From DATKMS01 sp041497995 (GTDB taxonomy: Bacteria > Desulfobacterota > Binatia > HRBIN30): DNA of 15,607 nucleotides. The notes under the pieces were generated by a model. It had not been told where the DNA came from. It saw nothing but the letters and a program-made list of their open reading frames with translations, and made no database searches. The stretch lies in the NCBI GenBank assembly GCA_041497995.1, contig JBGQHM010000127.1, positions 1 to 15,607 on the forward strand. The letters run 5' to 3'. The first letter of the stretch is position 1. Every line of letters begins with the position of its first letter. A program made the translations under genes and the position numbers. Positions 8,128 through 15,607 of this stretch are shown here, one piece after another.

Positions 8128-10338
8128 ATGAGTACAAACGGAATGCATGCGTCACCGGAGTGGTCGACACCGCAGATCCTCGCGACGGTACGGCGGTACT
8201 GGGGATTCTCTGATCTCCGTCCGCTCCAGGAGCAAGCGATTCGTGCCGGCCTCGAACGACGCGACTCGCTCGTCGTTATGCCAACCGGCGGAGGCAAGTC
8301 GCTGTGCTACCAAGTGCCGGCCGAGCTGGCGCAGCGCACGGACATCGTCGTATCGCCGCTCATCTCGTTGATGAAGGATCAGGTCGACGGGCTGCGTGAA
8401 TGCGGCTATCCCGCAGCCGCGTTGTACAGCGGCATGCCTTTCGATGTCGTCCGCAAGATTGAGGCGGAGATCGTCGCCGGACGTCATCGGTTGATATTCG
8501 TCGCACCGGAGCGGCTGCTGACGCCGCGCTTCCTCCAACTCGTCGAGCGCCTTCAGGTCCGCTCCTTCGCCATCGATGAGGCGCACTGCATTAGTCACTG
8601 GGGTCACGACTTCCGGCCGGAATACCGCCAACTCGCCGAGTTGAAGAGCCGCTTTCCGCACGCCAGCGTGCATGCATACACGGCGACCGCGACGGAGCGC
8701 GTCCGCGCTGACATCGCCGAACAGCTGCGCCTGGAGAACCCGGCCGTGCTGGTTGGGACGTTCGATCGCCCGAATCTCGTCTACCGCATCGTTCCGCGCG
8801 TCGATGCGCAGGGGCAAGTGTTGGATGTGCTGCGGCGCCACCCCGGCGACGCAGCGATCGTCTACTGCATCAGCCGCAAGGACACCGAGTCGATGGCGGA
8901 GGCCTTGCGGGCCAACAGCCTACGCGCCGCCCACTACCACGCCGGCATGGAGGCCGACGACCGGCGGCGGACACAGGACGCGTTTGCATCTGAGGAGGTT
9001 GACGTCGTGGCGGCGACGGTGGCGTTCGGCATGGGTATCGACCGCAGCAACGTCCGTTGCGTCATCCACGCCGCCATGCCCAAGTCGATCGAGCACTACC
9101 AGCAGGAAACCGGCCGCGCCGGGCGCGACGGTTTGGAAGCGGAATGCGTCCTCCTGTACTCGGCGGCGGATGTCATTCGCTGGGAATCGCTGATCGAGCG
9201 GAGCGCCGCCGAAGCCAGTGCCCCGGGAGACGTGATCAACGCGTCGCGTCAGTTGCTCGAACACATGCGCCGCTTCTGCACCGGGCTCCACTGCCGGCAC
9301 CGTAAGCTCTCAGAATACTTCGGCCAGGGATATCCTCAGCCAAGCTGCGAGGCGTGCGACGTCTGCCTGAAGGAAGTCGAGGGCGTAGCGGACGCGACAC
9401 TGACCGCGCAGAAGATTCTCTCGTGTGTGGCGCGGGCGGGTGAACGTTTCGGCGCCGAGCACATCGTGGACATCTTGCTCGGCGCGAACACCGAACGCGT
9501 GCGGCGCTGGCGGCACGAGCAGCTGAGCACCTACGGCCTGATGAAAGGCACCAGCCGCAAAGCGCTGACGAACATGCTCTATCAACTCCTCGACGACGGC
9601 TTGCTGGACCGTACGGCCGAGGAGCGGCCGGTGCTGCGCCTCAACGACGCGTCATGGACCGTCTTGCGCGGCCAGCGCGAGGTGCGGCTCCTGCAACCAA
9701 AGACCGAAGTCGCCAAGGCTCGCGTCGATGAAGAATCGTGGGAAGGCGTCGACCGTGGTCTGTTCGACAGTCTACGGACGCTACGCCGCGCCGTGGCCGA
9801 CGAGCGCAGCGTACCGGCCTACGTCTTGTTCAGCGACGCCACGCTGCGCGACATGGCGCGGGTACGGCCGGGATCCGCCGCCACGCTCCTCAACGTGCGC
9901 GGCGTCGGCGAGCGCAAGCTGGCCGACCTCGGGCAGCGCTTCCTCGAACACATCGCAGCCTACTGTCGTACCCACGACTTACCCTTGGACGCCGCCGTCG
10001 GCAGCCGCCCACGCCGCGAACGCGTCGGCAAGCCGAACGACACGAAGCAGGCTGCCTTCGACCTGTTCGCTATGGGATCTACCGTGGAACAGGTGACGGC
10101 CACGACGGGTCGCGCCCTCGGCACGACGTGGGGCTATCTTGCAGAGTTCATCGAAGCCCGCCGTCCGCAACGGCTCGATCCGTGGATCGACCAGCAGACG
10201 TACCACACCGTCGCCGACGCGGTGAAGGACGTGGGCACCGCCTACTTGAAGCCGATCTTCGAGCATCTGGGTGGGAAGGTGCCCTACGAGCAGATCCGAC
10301 TGGTCGTCGCGCACCTCAATCTCCTGAAGACTGCCTGA
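8128..10338 (+). CDS. recQ: ATP-dependent DNA helicase RecQ with C-terminal helix-turn-helix extension
   Basis: RecQ unwinds DNA 3' to 5' in recombination, replication-fork repair and suppression of illegitimate exchange. The 736-residue product shows Walker A PTGGGKS (52-58), VVSPLISLMKDQ (74-85), DEAH (150-153) followed by the RecQ aromatic-rich loop CISHWGHDFRPEYR, TATAT (185-189) and motif VI QETGRAGRDG (326-335). A RecQ-C zinc site follows, with ligands likely Cys389, Cys407, Cys410 and Cys413. Next come a winged-helix region (about 420-525) and an HRDC domain (about 542-615). The last 100 residues (about 636-736), beyond the roughly 610 of E. coli RecQ, resemble the HTH_40-type extension seen in other long RecQ proteins. 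The ATG at 8128 has no clear Shine-Dalgarno; Met6 at 8143 is an alternative. It is convergent with the SNF2 gene, 92 nt apart. Confidence 0.97.
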   Translation: MSTNGMHASPEWSTPQILATVRRYWGFSDLRPLQEQAIRAGLERRDSLVVMPTGGGKSLCYQVPAELAQRTDIVVSPLISLMKDQVDGLRECGYPAAALYSGMPFDVVRKIEAEIVAGRHRLIFVAPERLLTPRFLQLVERLQVRSFAIDEAHCISHWGHDFRPEYRQLAELKSRFPHASVHAYTATATERVRADIAEQLRLENPAVLVGTFDRPNLVYRIVPRVDAQGQVLDVLRRHPGDAAIVYCISRKDTESMAEALRANSLRAAHYHAGMEADDRRRTQDAFASEEVDVVAATVAFGMGIDRSNVRCVIHAAMPKSIEHYQQETGRAGRDGLEAECVLLYSAADVIRWESLIERSAAEASAPGDVINASRQLLEHMRRFCTGLHCRHRKLSEYFGQGYPQPSCEACDVCLKEVEGVADATLTAQKILSCVARAGERFGAEHIVDILLGANTERVRRWRHEQLSTYGLMKGTSRKALTNMLYQLLDDGLLDRTAEERPVLRLNDASWTVLRGQREVRLLQPKTEVAKARVDEESWEGVDRGLFDSLRTLRRAVADERSVPAYVLFSDATLRDMARVRPGSAATLLNVRGVGERKLADLGQRFLEHIAAYCRTHDLPLDAAVGSRPRRERVGKPNDTKQAAFDLFAMGSTVEQVTATTGRALGTTWGYLAEFIEARRPQRLDPWIDQQTYHTVADAVKDVGTAYLKPIFEHLGGKVPYEQIRLVVAHLNLLKTA

Positions 10339-10430
10339 AGACGACGGCCGCACTCCGTCAACTCGTCGAGGTCACCGATGCGCGCAAGGGCCATCAGCGC
10401 TTCGGCGGCAAATCCCGGCACCCACCTCGG

Positions 10431-13265
10431 TCACATCTGCTCGGCGAGTCGGCTCAAGAGCACGCCGCTGCCGTCAATGAGCGCTTCCGCCTCTCGCGTG
10501 TCGGTCGCGGCCACGCCGTTGGCGCGCAACCGAACGACGAGATTCACGTCCCCATCATTCACGAAAGCACGGGCCAACAAGTCGCCGCGCAGCAAGCTCT
10601 CGGGCACCACGGATTGCTCGTTCTCCGCAAGCAGCGCACGGGCAATCGCGGTCGCACGGATGCCAATTTCCACGGCCTCGCGCGCCGGGCCAAGCGCCTC
10701 TACGGCAAAGCCGCCGCTGCGCAAGACTCCGGCCATCTTCAGTTTGCGTCGTGCTTCCTCCATCAGCCGAGTGGCTCGTTCGCGACGGCGCGCCTCCGCT
10801 GCAGCGCTGCCATCCGACCCTGATTGCACCGCCACAGCCAGCGCCGGAACCAGCCCGCGCCGCGCCAGCCGCTGCAACGCTTCCCATGCGGCGACGTCAA
10901 TGACTTCCACCGCACTCGGCATCGCGCACTCTTTCGCTACTTGCTGCCAGTCGGCAGCGACCTTCGCCGCTAGCGCACCGTCGGCGCCATCGACGACGAT
11001 CAATGTGGTACGCGTCTGCAGCGCACCGGCACCGACGACGTGGATATCGCGCAACGCGGTCGCCATTCTCTCCCCGAGCAGGGCGCGCAATCGTTCGATG
11101 GGGGTCAGTGGCCTTGGAAGAGGCGCGGTGGCTGGCGCGACCGCAGTCGTGAGTATGCCGTGCAGACGATCGAGGAATCCCTGCCGCGCGGCGCTTGGCA
11201 TGCGCAGGCTTGCGAGGTCAGCGCGGGCATCCAGAATGCCATCAGCGAGCTGGCGCTTGGCGGCGAGCGTGGCGAGCATTTGGTGTTCGATGGTGCCCTC
11301 GCTGATCAAGTTCACCACGTGCACACTACGCGTCTGATGCTTGCGCCAGGCCCGCGCAATGCGCTGTTCGAGTCGCGCCGGGTTCCAGGGCAGATCGAGA
11401 TTGATGACCACGCTTGCGGCTTGGAGGTTCAGCCCCAGTCCACCCGAGTCCGTGGAGAGGAAGAGCCGGCAGTCAGGGTCCGTTTTGAAGCGCCGGATCT
11501 CCTCGCGCCGCTTGGCCTGCGGCACCGAGCCGGTGTGCCAGGCGAAGTCGAGACCCATCTCGCGCACCAAGTCGCGGACCAGCCCCAGCATCCGCTCCCA
11601 CTCCGAAAAGATGATCGCCTTGCGTGCGCGACGGACATCGAGATCTTCGAGCACCGCTTCCAGCTCGTGCACCTTGGGACAGTGTCCCTTCGGGCAGTCT
11701 CTTTGCGAAGAAAGAATGTACGGGGTGTCGCAGAGCATGCGCATACAGGCGAGCCACTTCTGCAGCTTCTCGTGCTCCTCGCGTGTCAGTGGCCGGCGCT
11801 TGGCCGTGCCGAGCAGCCGCGCCACGCGGTCCTTGTAGTCGGAGTACAGCTCCGTCTGCGCGGCGCTCATCGGGACGAAGTAGTTATTGTCGACGCGCTG
11901 CGGCAGCTGCTCCTCGATCTGATCCTTGCGCCGGCGCAGCAGCACCGGACGGATGCGCCGCTGCAGCTCGTCGAGGTTGCGGTAGCCCGTGGGGCGGCCA
12001 CGGTCGTCGAGCTCATAGAACTCCCGGTTGAAGCGGAACAGCGGCCCGAAGATCTGCGGGTCGAGGAACTCGACGATCGAGTAGATCTCGTCGATGCGAT
12101 TCTCGATGGGCGTCCCGGTCAGTAGAAAGGCGTAGCGGCTCTCGAGCCGCTTGAGCATGCGCGCCGTCTGCGTGTTCCAGTTTTTGATGCGCTGTGCCTC
12201 GTCGAGAATCACGACGTCCGGCCGCAGCCGCTGGTTGATCTCAGCGACGTCGCGCACCACCTGCTCGTAGTTGTCAATCGTGAAGAACGCCGGCGCGTCG
12301 TAGCAAGCGAGTCGGTGCGGCTTCGCGCCCTGGACGAACTGCAGCGGCGACTCCGCGAACTTGGTGATCTGCTCTTCCCACTCTGCCTTCAGCGACACGG
12401 GACAAATCACGAGCACGCGCTCGACGCCGCGCAACTCCTTGAGCAAGACGCAGGCGCCCACAGCCTGCACCGTCTTCCCAAGCCCCATCTCATCGCCGAG
12501 CAACGCGCGCTCGCCGAAAGCGAGGTGCAGCATCCCCTCGACCTGGTAGGGGTACAGGGGGAGCTTCAGCACATCGAGCGACCGGCGCCCCTCCCGCACG
12601 TCATCCAGGAACGCCTGGCGTTCGACCTCGCGGGCGGCGCGGCGCCCGCGCTCCGCTGCCCACTCGACGACTTCGCGGCTGACGCGCACCTGGTCACCAG
12701 CACCCTCGAACGCGCGCACCAGCGACGGAATCGCCTCGGCAGGATCGCCGCGCAGGCGGCCGCTGTCGTCGAAGTACCGGTTGAGGATTTCGCCGGTCTC
12801 TGGCGTGAGCGCATGCTCTGCCGGCTCAGCAAGAACGACCTCGGGCTCGGCGGTGCGCCGCAGGAAGACCTCGGCGCGATGCGAACGCGAGCGCACGCCG
12901 GCACCGGCAGCCGCTCGCTTGCGGCGCAGTGACGCCAGCACCACCTCCACGTGCTTGCAGGTCCCGAGACCATTGGTGCGGAAATCAGGACAGGAACATG
13001 AGTTCTCCAAGTCAACCAGGGAACGAACTTCGACCGTGTATCGTGAGCCGCTCGGCGACTGCACCGCGAAGGTCGAGAACACCGACTTGGCGGGGTGCAG
13101 GTTCTTAACCGCCATCTGCTCGGCCCCGGCCCGCTGGCGCCGCAGCGCAATCTCGTCGGCGTCGGTAGTGCGCCAGCCGACCGGTCGCGGTGCCAGTGCT
13201 CGCCGGCGGCGGCCTGTCGACCGCCGAAGTAGCCGAGCTGGAGTTGGAAGCGCCGTCTCCTTCAT
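10431..13265 (-). CDS. SWIM zinc-finger SNF2-family helicase/ATPase with an unusual C-terminal region
   Basis: This is a SNF2/Rad54-type DNA translocase whose substrate is unknown. The ATG at 13265 (944 residues) has AGGAG 6 nt upstream and is preferred to the GTG at 13295. Order of parts: a basic N-terminus; a SWIM finger CxC...CxH (Cys90, Cys92, Cys103, His105); a linker; a SNF2_N domain with Walker A DEMGLGKT (258-265), DEAQ (355-358) and LTGTP (382-386); and a helicase C domain with TDSGGLGLNLQAA (about 605-617) and motif VI QRIARAWRKHQ (634-644). The remaining ~230 residues are not standard. About 722-810 resembles a nucleotidyltransferase fold without the GSxxRG and DxD residues, and about 830-880 resembles a HEPN helical bundle. 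Both resemblances are my reading by eye. No methylase, nuclease or other defence partner lies beside it, so a repair or transcription-recycling role is as likely as defence. Confidence 0.94.
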   Translation of the reverse strand: MKETALPTPARLLRRSTGRRRRALAPRPVGWRTTDADEIALRRQRAGAEQMAVKNLHPAKSVFSTFAVQSPSGSRYTVEVRSLVDLENSCSCPDFRTNGLGTCKHVEVVLASLRRKRAAAGAGVRSRSHRAEVFLRRTAEPEVVLAEPAEHALTPETGEILNRYFDDSGRLRGDPAEAIPSLVRAFEGAGDQVRVSREVVEWAAERGRRAAREVERQAFLDDVREGRRSLDVLKLPLYPYQVEGMLHLAFGERALLGDEMGLGKTVQAVGACVLLKELRGVERVLVICPVSLKAEWEEQITKFAESPLQFVQGAKPHRLACYDAPAFFTIDNYEQVVRDVAEINQRLRPDVVILDEAQRIKNWNTQTARMLKRLESRYAFLLTGTPIENRIDEIYSIVEFLDPQIFGPLFRFNREFYELDDRGRPTGYRNLDELQRRIRPVLLRRRKDQIEEQLPQRVDNNYFVPMSAAQTELYSDYKDRVARLLGTAKRRPLTREEHEKLQKWLACMRMLCDTPYILSSQRDCPKGHCPKVHELEAVLEDLDVRRARKAIIFSEWERMLGLVRDLVREMGLDFAWHTGSVPQAKRREEIRRFKTDPDCRLFLSTDSGGLGLNLQAASVVINLDLPWNPARLEQRIARAWRKHQTRSVHVVNLISEGTIEHQMLATLAAKRQLADGILDARADLASLRMPSAARQGFLDRLHGILTTAVAPATAPLPRPLTPIERLRALLGERMATALRDIHVVGAGALQTRTTLIVVDGADGALAAKVAADWQQVAKECAMPSAVEVIDVAAWEALQRLARRGLVPALAVAVQSGSDGSAAAEARRRERATRLMEEARRKLKMAGVLRSGGFAVEALGPAREAVEIGIRATAIARALLAENEQSVVPESLLRGDLLARAFVNDGDVNLVVRLRANGVAATDTREAEALIDGSGVLLSRLAEQM

Positions 13266-13271
13266 CGCATT

Positions 13272-13276
13272 CTCCT
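13272..13276 (-). promoter_or_regulatory. Ribosome-binding site deciding the SNF2-family gene start
   Basis: AGGAG on the minus strand ends 6 nt before the ATG at 13265, an ideal spacing. The GTG at 13295 that would give ten more residues lacks such a site, so the shorter protein is favoured. Confidence 0.65.
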
Positions 13277-13409
13277 GCCAGTCACTGCCTTGCACGCTCA
13301 GCTATCAACCATTTGTTCCGTGCTCAACCACCTTGGTGCTTGTCGAATTCCTCCACTAGCCGCGCGGGGCCGGGCCGTGCGATGATACCTCCACCGACAG
13401 TCCCGACAC

Positions 13410-13416
13410 AGGAGGT
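13410..13416 (+). promoter_or_regulatory. Strong Shine-Dalgarno of the cupin gene
   Basis: AGGAGGT ends 5 nt before the GTG at 13422, close to the anti-Shine-Dalgarno complement, and a second GGAG follows. It fixes the GTG as the start of the small cupin gene and predicts efficient translation. Confidence 0.75.
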
Positions 13417-13421
13417 GGAGC

Positions 13422-13724
13422 GTGAGCACAACACCGCAGTACGGCAACGTGGCGACGCGGCTCCTCGTGGAGAATGATCGCGTGAAAATCTGGGAGATGC
13501 TCCTGGAGCCAGGTGAATCGTCGGACCTTCACGAGCATACAATGAACTACATCCTCTGCATCGTCGAAGGCACGAGCATCGATGCGGACCCACCCGACGG
13601 CGAGACCTTCCACGCCCGGGTCCAGCCGGGAAAAGTTTTCTACGTCAAACGCGGCGGCATCGAGCGCGCAGTGAACCGCAGCGACACCCGGTTCCGCGAG
13701 ATCGTCATCGAGTTGAAGGATTGA
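13422..13724 (+). CDS. Small cupin-domain protein
   Basis: This is a 100-residue single-domain cupin of unknown substrate, presumably cytosolic since it has no signal peptide. Cupin motif 1 is seen as PGESSDLHEH (about 30-39), fitting the G(X)5HXH spacing, with Tyr43 in the place where the motif's glutamate often is. The VEG turn follows at about 48-50. Motif 2 is seen as KRGGIERAVN (about 75-84), where Glu80 stands in the position usually held by the metal-binding histidine. Metal binding may therefore be weak or use other residues. Small proteins of this layout occur widely as 'cupin domain-containing protein' and I cannot assign a reaction. The GTG start has a strong AGGAGGT upstream. The gene is divergent from the SNF2 gene with 156 nt between starts, and convergent with the S1 gene. 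It is probably a lone unit. Confidence 0.8.
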   Translation: MSTTPQYGNVATRLLVENDRVKIWEMLLEPGESSDLHEHTMNYILCIVEGTSIDADPPDGETFHARVQPGKVFYVKRGGIERAVNRSDTRFREIVIELKD

Positions 13725-13738
13725 AAAAGCCGTCAGCT

Positions 13739-13758
13739 GCGAGTGGCGGACCACTCGT
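13739..13758. terminator. Perfect hairpin between convergent cupin and S1 genes, possible shared terminator
   Basis: CGAGTGG (13740-13746) and CCACTCG (13751-13757) form a perfect 7-bp stem around CGGA, plus a possible outer G-U pair. It starts 15 nt after the cupin stop and lies 5 nt beyond the S1 stop, as expected for a two-way terminator. No T-run touches the stem: on the minus strand TTTTT comes about 11 nt later, and on the plus strand there is none. Termination may be weak, or the stem may act as an mRNA 3' end stabiliser. Confidence 0.45.
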
Positions 13759-13762
13759 GAGG

Positions 13763-15019
13763 CTACTTGCTCTTCTCTCGGCTGGCGGCGATGAGATCGG
13801 CGAAGCTCCCCAAGGATCGCCGTTCATTGGTTTGCGCAACGACTGTTGCCTCGTCGGAGCGTTCCGTCGCCACGGCAGCGTCGCGCGCCTGCCGCGCGTG
13901 CTCGACCATCGACAAGCTGATGCGGCGCTTCTCCATCTCGACTCCGAGCACCGTCACCTCGACCTCCTGGCCGACGTTGAGCAGCTGTCGCGGATGCGAG
14001 ACGCGCCGGTCTAGCGCCAGCTTCGAGACGTGCACCAACCCGTCGAGGCCCGGTGCGATCTCGACGAAGGCACCGAACGCTTCGAGGCGACGCACGACGC
14101 CACGGATGTTCGCACCAGTCGGGAAGCGTTCCTTCGCCGTGCTCCAGGGATCCGGCGCCAACGCCTTCAACGAGAGTCCGACCTGGCGCCGTGCAGCCGG
14201 TGCGCCATCGACCCCGACCGCGTCCATCTTCACGACCTGCACCTCAACCACCTGCCCGACCTTCAGGACGTCCGACGGGTGCCCTACCCGCCCGTGACCG
14301 AGCTCGCTGACATGGATCAGACCGTCGACACCGCCGATGTCGACAAAGGCGCCGAAGTCGCGCAGCGACGTGACCGTCCCCTGCACGACGGCACCGACGT
14401 GCAGCCGTTCCCACGTCTCGGCAGCCAGCACGGCCGCTTCCTCTTCGAGCAGGTCGCGGCGTGAGACCACAACGTTGCGGCCGCCGCTATCGATCTTCGT
14501 CACACGAAAGCGCAGGCGCTGGCCGACGTACTGCGCCGCCTCGCCGCGCCGGCGATCGATCTGTGACGCCGGACAGAACGCATGCACGCTGCCGACCTGC
14601 ACGTCGAAGCCGCCTTTGTTCTCGCCGGTCACCACTCCTTCGACGGGGATGCGATGCGCCATCGCCTGCTCGAGCTCGGCCGGGACATGCCCGCCGCGCC
14701 CGAGGGTGCGCTTGAGCACCACTGAGCCGCCACCGCTGCCGTCGTCCACGACGGTGGCTTCGATTTGGTCGCCGACCGCCAGCCCCAGCTCGCCGCTTTC
14801 CGGGTCGCGGAACTCCGCCAGATCGATCGTCGCTTCGCCCTTCCCGCCCACGCCGACGAACGCGGCCGCCTGCCCGATGGCGATGACCCGCCCCCGCAGG
14901 ACGTCGCCCACGGCAATCTTACGCTGGCTTGATGCATTCGCTTCGCTCTCCGCCAGCAGGGCGGCAAAATCGTCTTCAGGGGATTCGGCCTGAGCGGCGC
15001 GGTTGTCTTTCTCGGACAT
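13763..15019 (-). CDS. Four-S1-domain RNA-binding protein (short ribosomal protein bS1-like)
   Basis: This is a 418-residue protein built of four OB-fold S1 domains, at about 36-105, 122-189, 207-286 and 302-372. Domains 3 and 4 are the most canonical, with FGAFVDIGGVDGLIHVSEL (222-240) and FGAFVEIAPGLDGLVHVSKL (315-334). The acidic N-terminus and charged C-terminal tail look disordered. E. coli bS1 has six domains; four-domain forms occur in many other bacteria and probably bind mRNA at the 30S subunit or act in RNA processing. I leave the symbol empty because rpsA and paralogues cannot be separated from one protein. The ATG at 15019 has GGAGG 9 nt upstream (15029-15033), and a possible -10 element TATAGT (minus, 15049-15054) would give a leader of about 22 nt; no -35 was found. 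The gene appears monocistronic, transcribed away from gltD's 3' end. Confidence 0.92.
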   Translation of the reverse strand: MSEKDNRAAQAESPEDDFAALLAESEANASSQRKIAVGDVLRGRVIAIGQAAAFVGVGGKGEATIDLAEFRDPESGELGLAVGDQIEATVVDDGSGGGSVVLKRTLGRGGHVPAELEQAMAHRIPVEGVVTGENKGGFDVQVGSVHAFCPASQIDRRRGEAAQYVGQRLRFRVTKIDSGGRNVVVSRRDLLEEEAAVLAAETWERLHVGAVVQGTVTSLRDFGAFVDIGGVDGLIHVSELGHGRVGHPSDVLKVGQVVEVQVVKMDAVGVDGAPAARRQVGLSLKALAPDPWSTAKERFPTGANIRGVVRRLEAFGAFVEIAPGLDGLVHVSKLALDRRVSHPRQLLNVGQEVEVTVLGVEMEKRRISLSMVEHARQARDAAVATERSDEATVVAQTNERRSLGSFADLIAASREKSK

Positions 15020-15048
15020 CAGTTAGGGCCTCCGGAACAAAGAATTTG

Positions 15049-15054
15049 ACTATA
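15049..15054 (-). promoter_or_regulatory. Possible -10 element of the S1-domain gene
   Basis: TATAGT on the minus strand matches TATAAT in five of six positions and lies 30 nt before the S1 start, in a short AT-richer patch. No acceptable -35 hexamer lies 16-18 nt upstream, so this is a weak call. Confidence 0.3.
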
Positions 15055-15115
15055 GCGCGCCGCAGAAATTTCGCCACCGCCCACGCGCCTGCGCCGCACA
15101 GGTGCTGTCAGCGGG

Positions 15116-15135
15116 ACAAAAGCCCTGATTCAGGG
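15116..15135 (-). terminator. Small terminator-like hairpin after gltD
   Basis: Eleven nt past the gltD stop, on the minus strand, CCCTGA pairs with TCAGGG around a single A (really 5 bp with a 3-nt loop). It is followed by CTTTTGT. The short stem plus T-run resembles a modest intrinsic terminator for gltD, upstream of the S1 promoter region. Confidence 0.45.
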
Positions 15136-15145
15136 ACGCAATTCT

Positions 15146-15607
15146 TCAGAACGGATCGGGACTCGCCTGCAGATCGGTGTGACCCATGAGGAACTGGTCG
15201 ACGCCGCGGGCGCACTCGCGGCCTTCCCAGATCGCCCACACCACGAGCGACTGGCCGCGACGCATGTCGCCGCACGCGAACACACCGGGCACCGTGCTCA
15301 TCCAGCTCTTGTCCACCGCAACGTTGCCGCGCTCGTTCAGCTGCACACCGAGATCGGCGAGCAGGCCCGGACGCTCGGGGCCGAGGAAGCCGAGGGCCAA
15401 CAGGACGAGATCGCAGTCCAACTCGAACTCGCTGCCGGGAATCTCGCGCATCACCGGCCGGCCGTTGTCGCCCTTCACCCATTCAAGCCGGACGCCATGC
15501 AGTTTCTTCACGTTGCCGAGCTCGTCGCCGGAGAAGCGCTTCGTGTTGATACTCCAGTCGCGGCGGACGCCCTCCTCGTGCGACGACGACGTGCGAAGGA
15601 TCATCGG
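15146..15607 (-). CDS. gltD: Glutamate synthase small (beta) subunit, C-terminal part only
   Basis: GltD passes electrons from NADPH through FAD and iron-sulfur clusters to the large subunit GltB, which makes glutamate from glutamine and 2-oxoglutarate in the cytosol. Only about the last 153 residues are in the window; the reading frame continues unbroken past the right edge. What is visible is highly characteristic: LRTSSSHEEGVRRDWSI, then MREIPGSEFELDCDLVLLA, then the FAD-binding FACGDMRRGQSLVVWAIWEG, which belongs to the pyridine-nucleotide disulfide oxidoreductase fold, and the tail QFLMGHTDLQ. In most bacteria gltD lies directly after gltB, which would then be to the right of the window. 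The stop at 15146 is followed by a terminator-like hairpin, so gltD is probably the last gene of its transcript. Identification is secure; the N-terminal iron-sulfur region cannot be checked. Confidence 0.95.
   Translation of the reverse strand, partial: PMILRTSSSHEEGVRRDWSINTKRFSGDELGNVKKLHGVRLEWVKGDNGRPVMREIPGSEFELDCDLVLLALGFLGPERPGLLADLGVQLNERGNVAVDKSWMSTVPGVFACGDMRRGQSLVVWAIWEGRECARGVDQFLMGHTDLQASPDPF

Noticed and set aside
10339..10430. The 92-nt gap between convergent recQ and the SNF2 gene as a site for a terminator or small RNA.
   Set aside because: No stem of useful length with a T-run was found on either strand.

Overview
The window is GC-rich, densely coding bacterial chromosome with no transposase, integrase, tRNA, rRNA or CRISPR array visible. 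It reads as core genome, not an accessory island. The gene order tilS-ftsH-cdaA-cdaR-glmM-pdxJ, the small four-domain S1 protein and the bacterial-type gltD suggest a Gram-negative of the broad former Deltaproteobacteria (Desulfobacterota, Myxococcota, Binatota-like). That placement is inferred from gene order and protein style, not from a marker-gene tree.

Positions 1-7361 (minus strand) hold one long probable operon, read from right to left: tilS (tRNA-Ile lysidine synthetase), ftsH (membrane AAA+ protease), a 234-nt structured non-coding gap, cdaA (c-di-AMP synthase), cdaR (YbbR-repeat regulator), glmM (phosphoglucosamine mutase) and pdxJ (pyridoxine 5'-phosphate synthase, cut by the window edge). 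cdaA-cdaR overlap by four bases, cdaR-glmM are 6 nt apart and glmM-pdxJ 1 nt apart, so the last four genes are probably translationally coupled. This block links second-messenger synthesis to supply of the peptidoglycan precursor glucosamine-1-phosphate. The gene often found between ftsH and cdaA in related operons, folP, is absent; the gap instead holds several perfect hairpins, two of which fit inside a closing stem as a three-way junction.

Positions 7401-10338 (plus strand) hold an unrecognised probable lipoprotein, a short AT-richer spacer built from a period-8 repeat (TGAnTCAn), and a long recQ helicase with HRDC and a C-terminal helix-turn-helix extension. Facing recQ from the right (10431-13265, minus) is a SWIM-finger SNF2-family ATPase. 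Its ~230-residue C-terminal region looks to me like a degenerate nucleotidyltransferase-plus-HEPN module, the most unusual protein architecture in the window.

Positions 13422-15607 hold a small cupin protein (plus), a convergent four-S1-domain RNA-binding protein (minus) separated from it by a perfect hairpin, and the 3' end of gltD (minus), the glutamate synthase small subunit, followed by a small terminator-like hairpin. Apart from the 234-nt ftsH-cdaA gap there are only short intergenic spaces; none exceeds 300 nt. I did not find a clearly new multi-gene system. The best candidates for a second look are the SNF2 fusion, the structured ftsH-cdaA gap and the octamer repeat in front of recQ.
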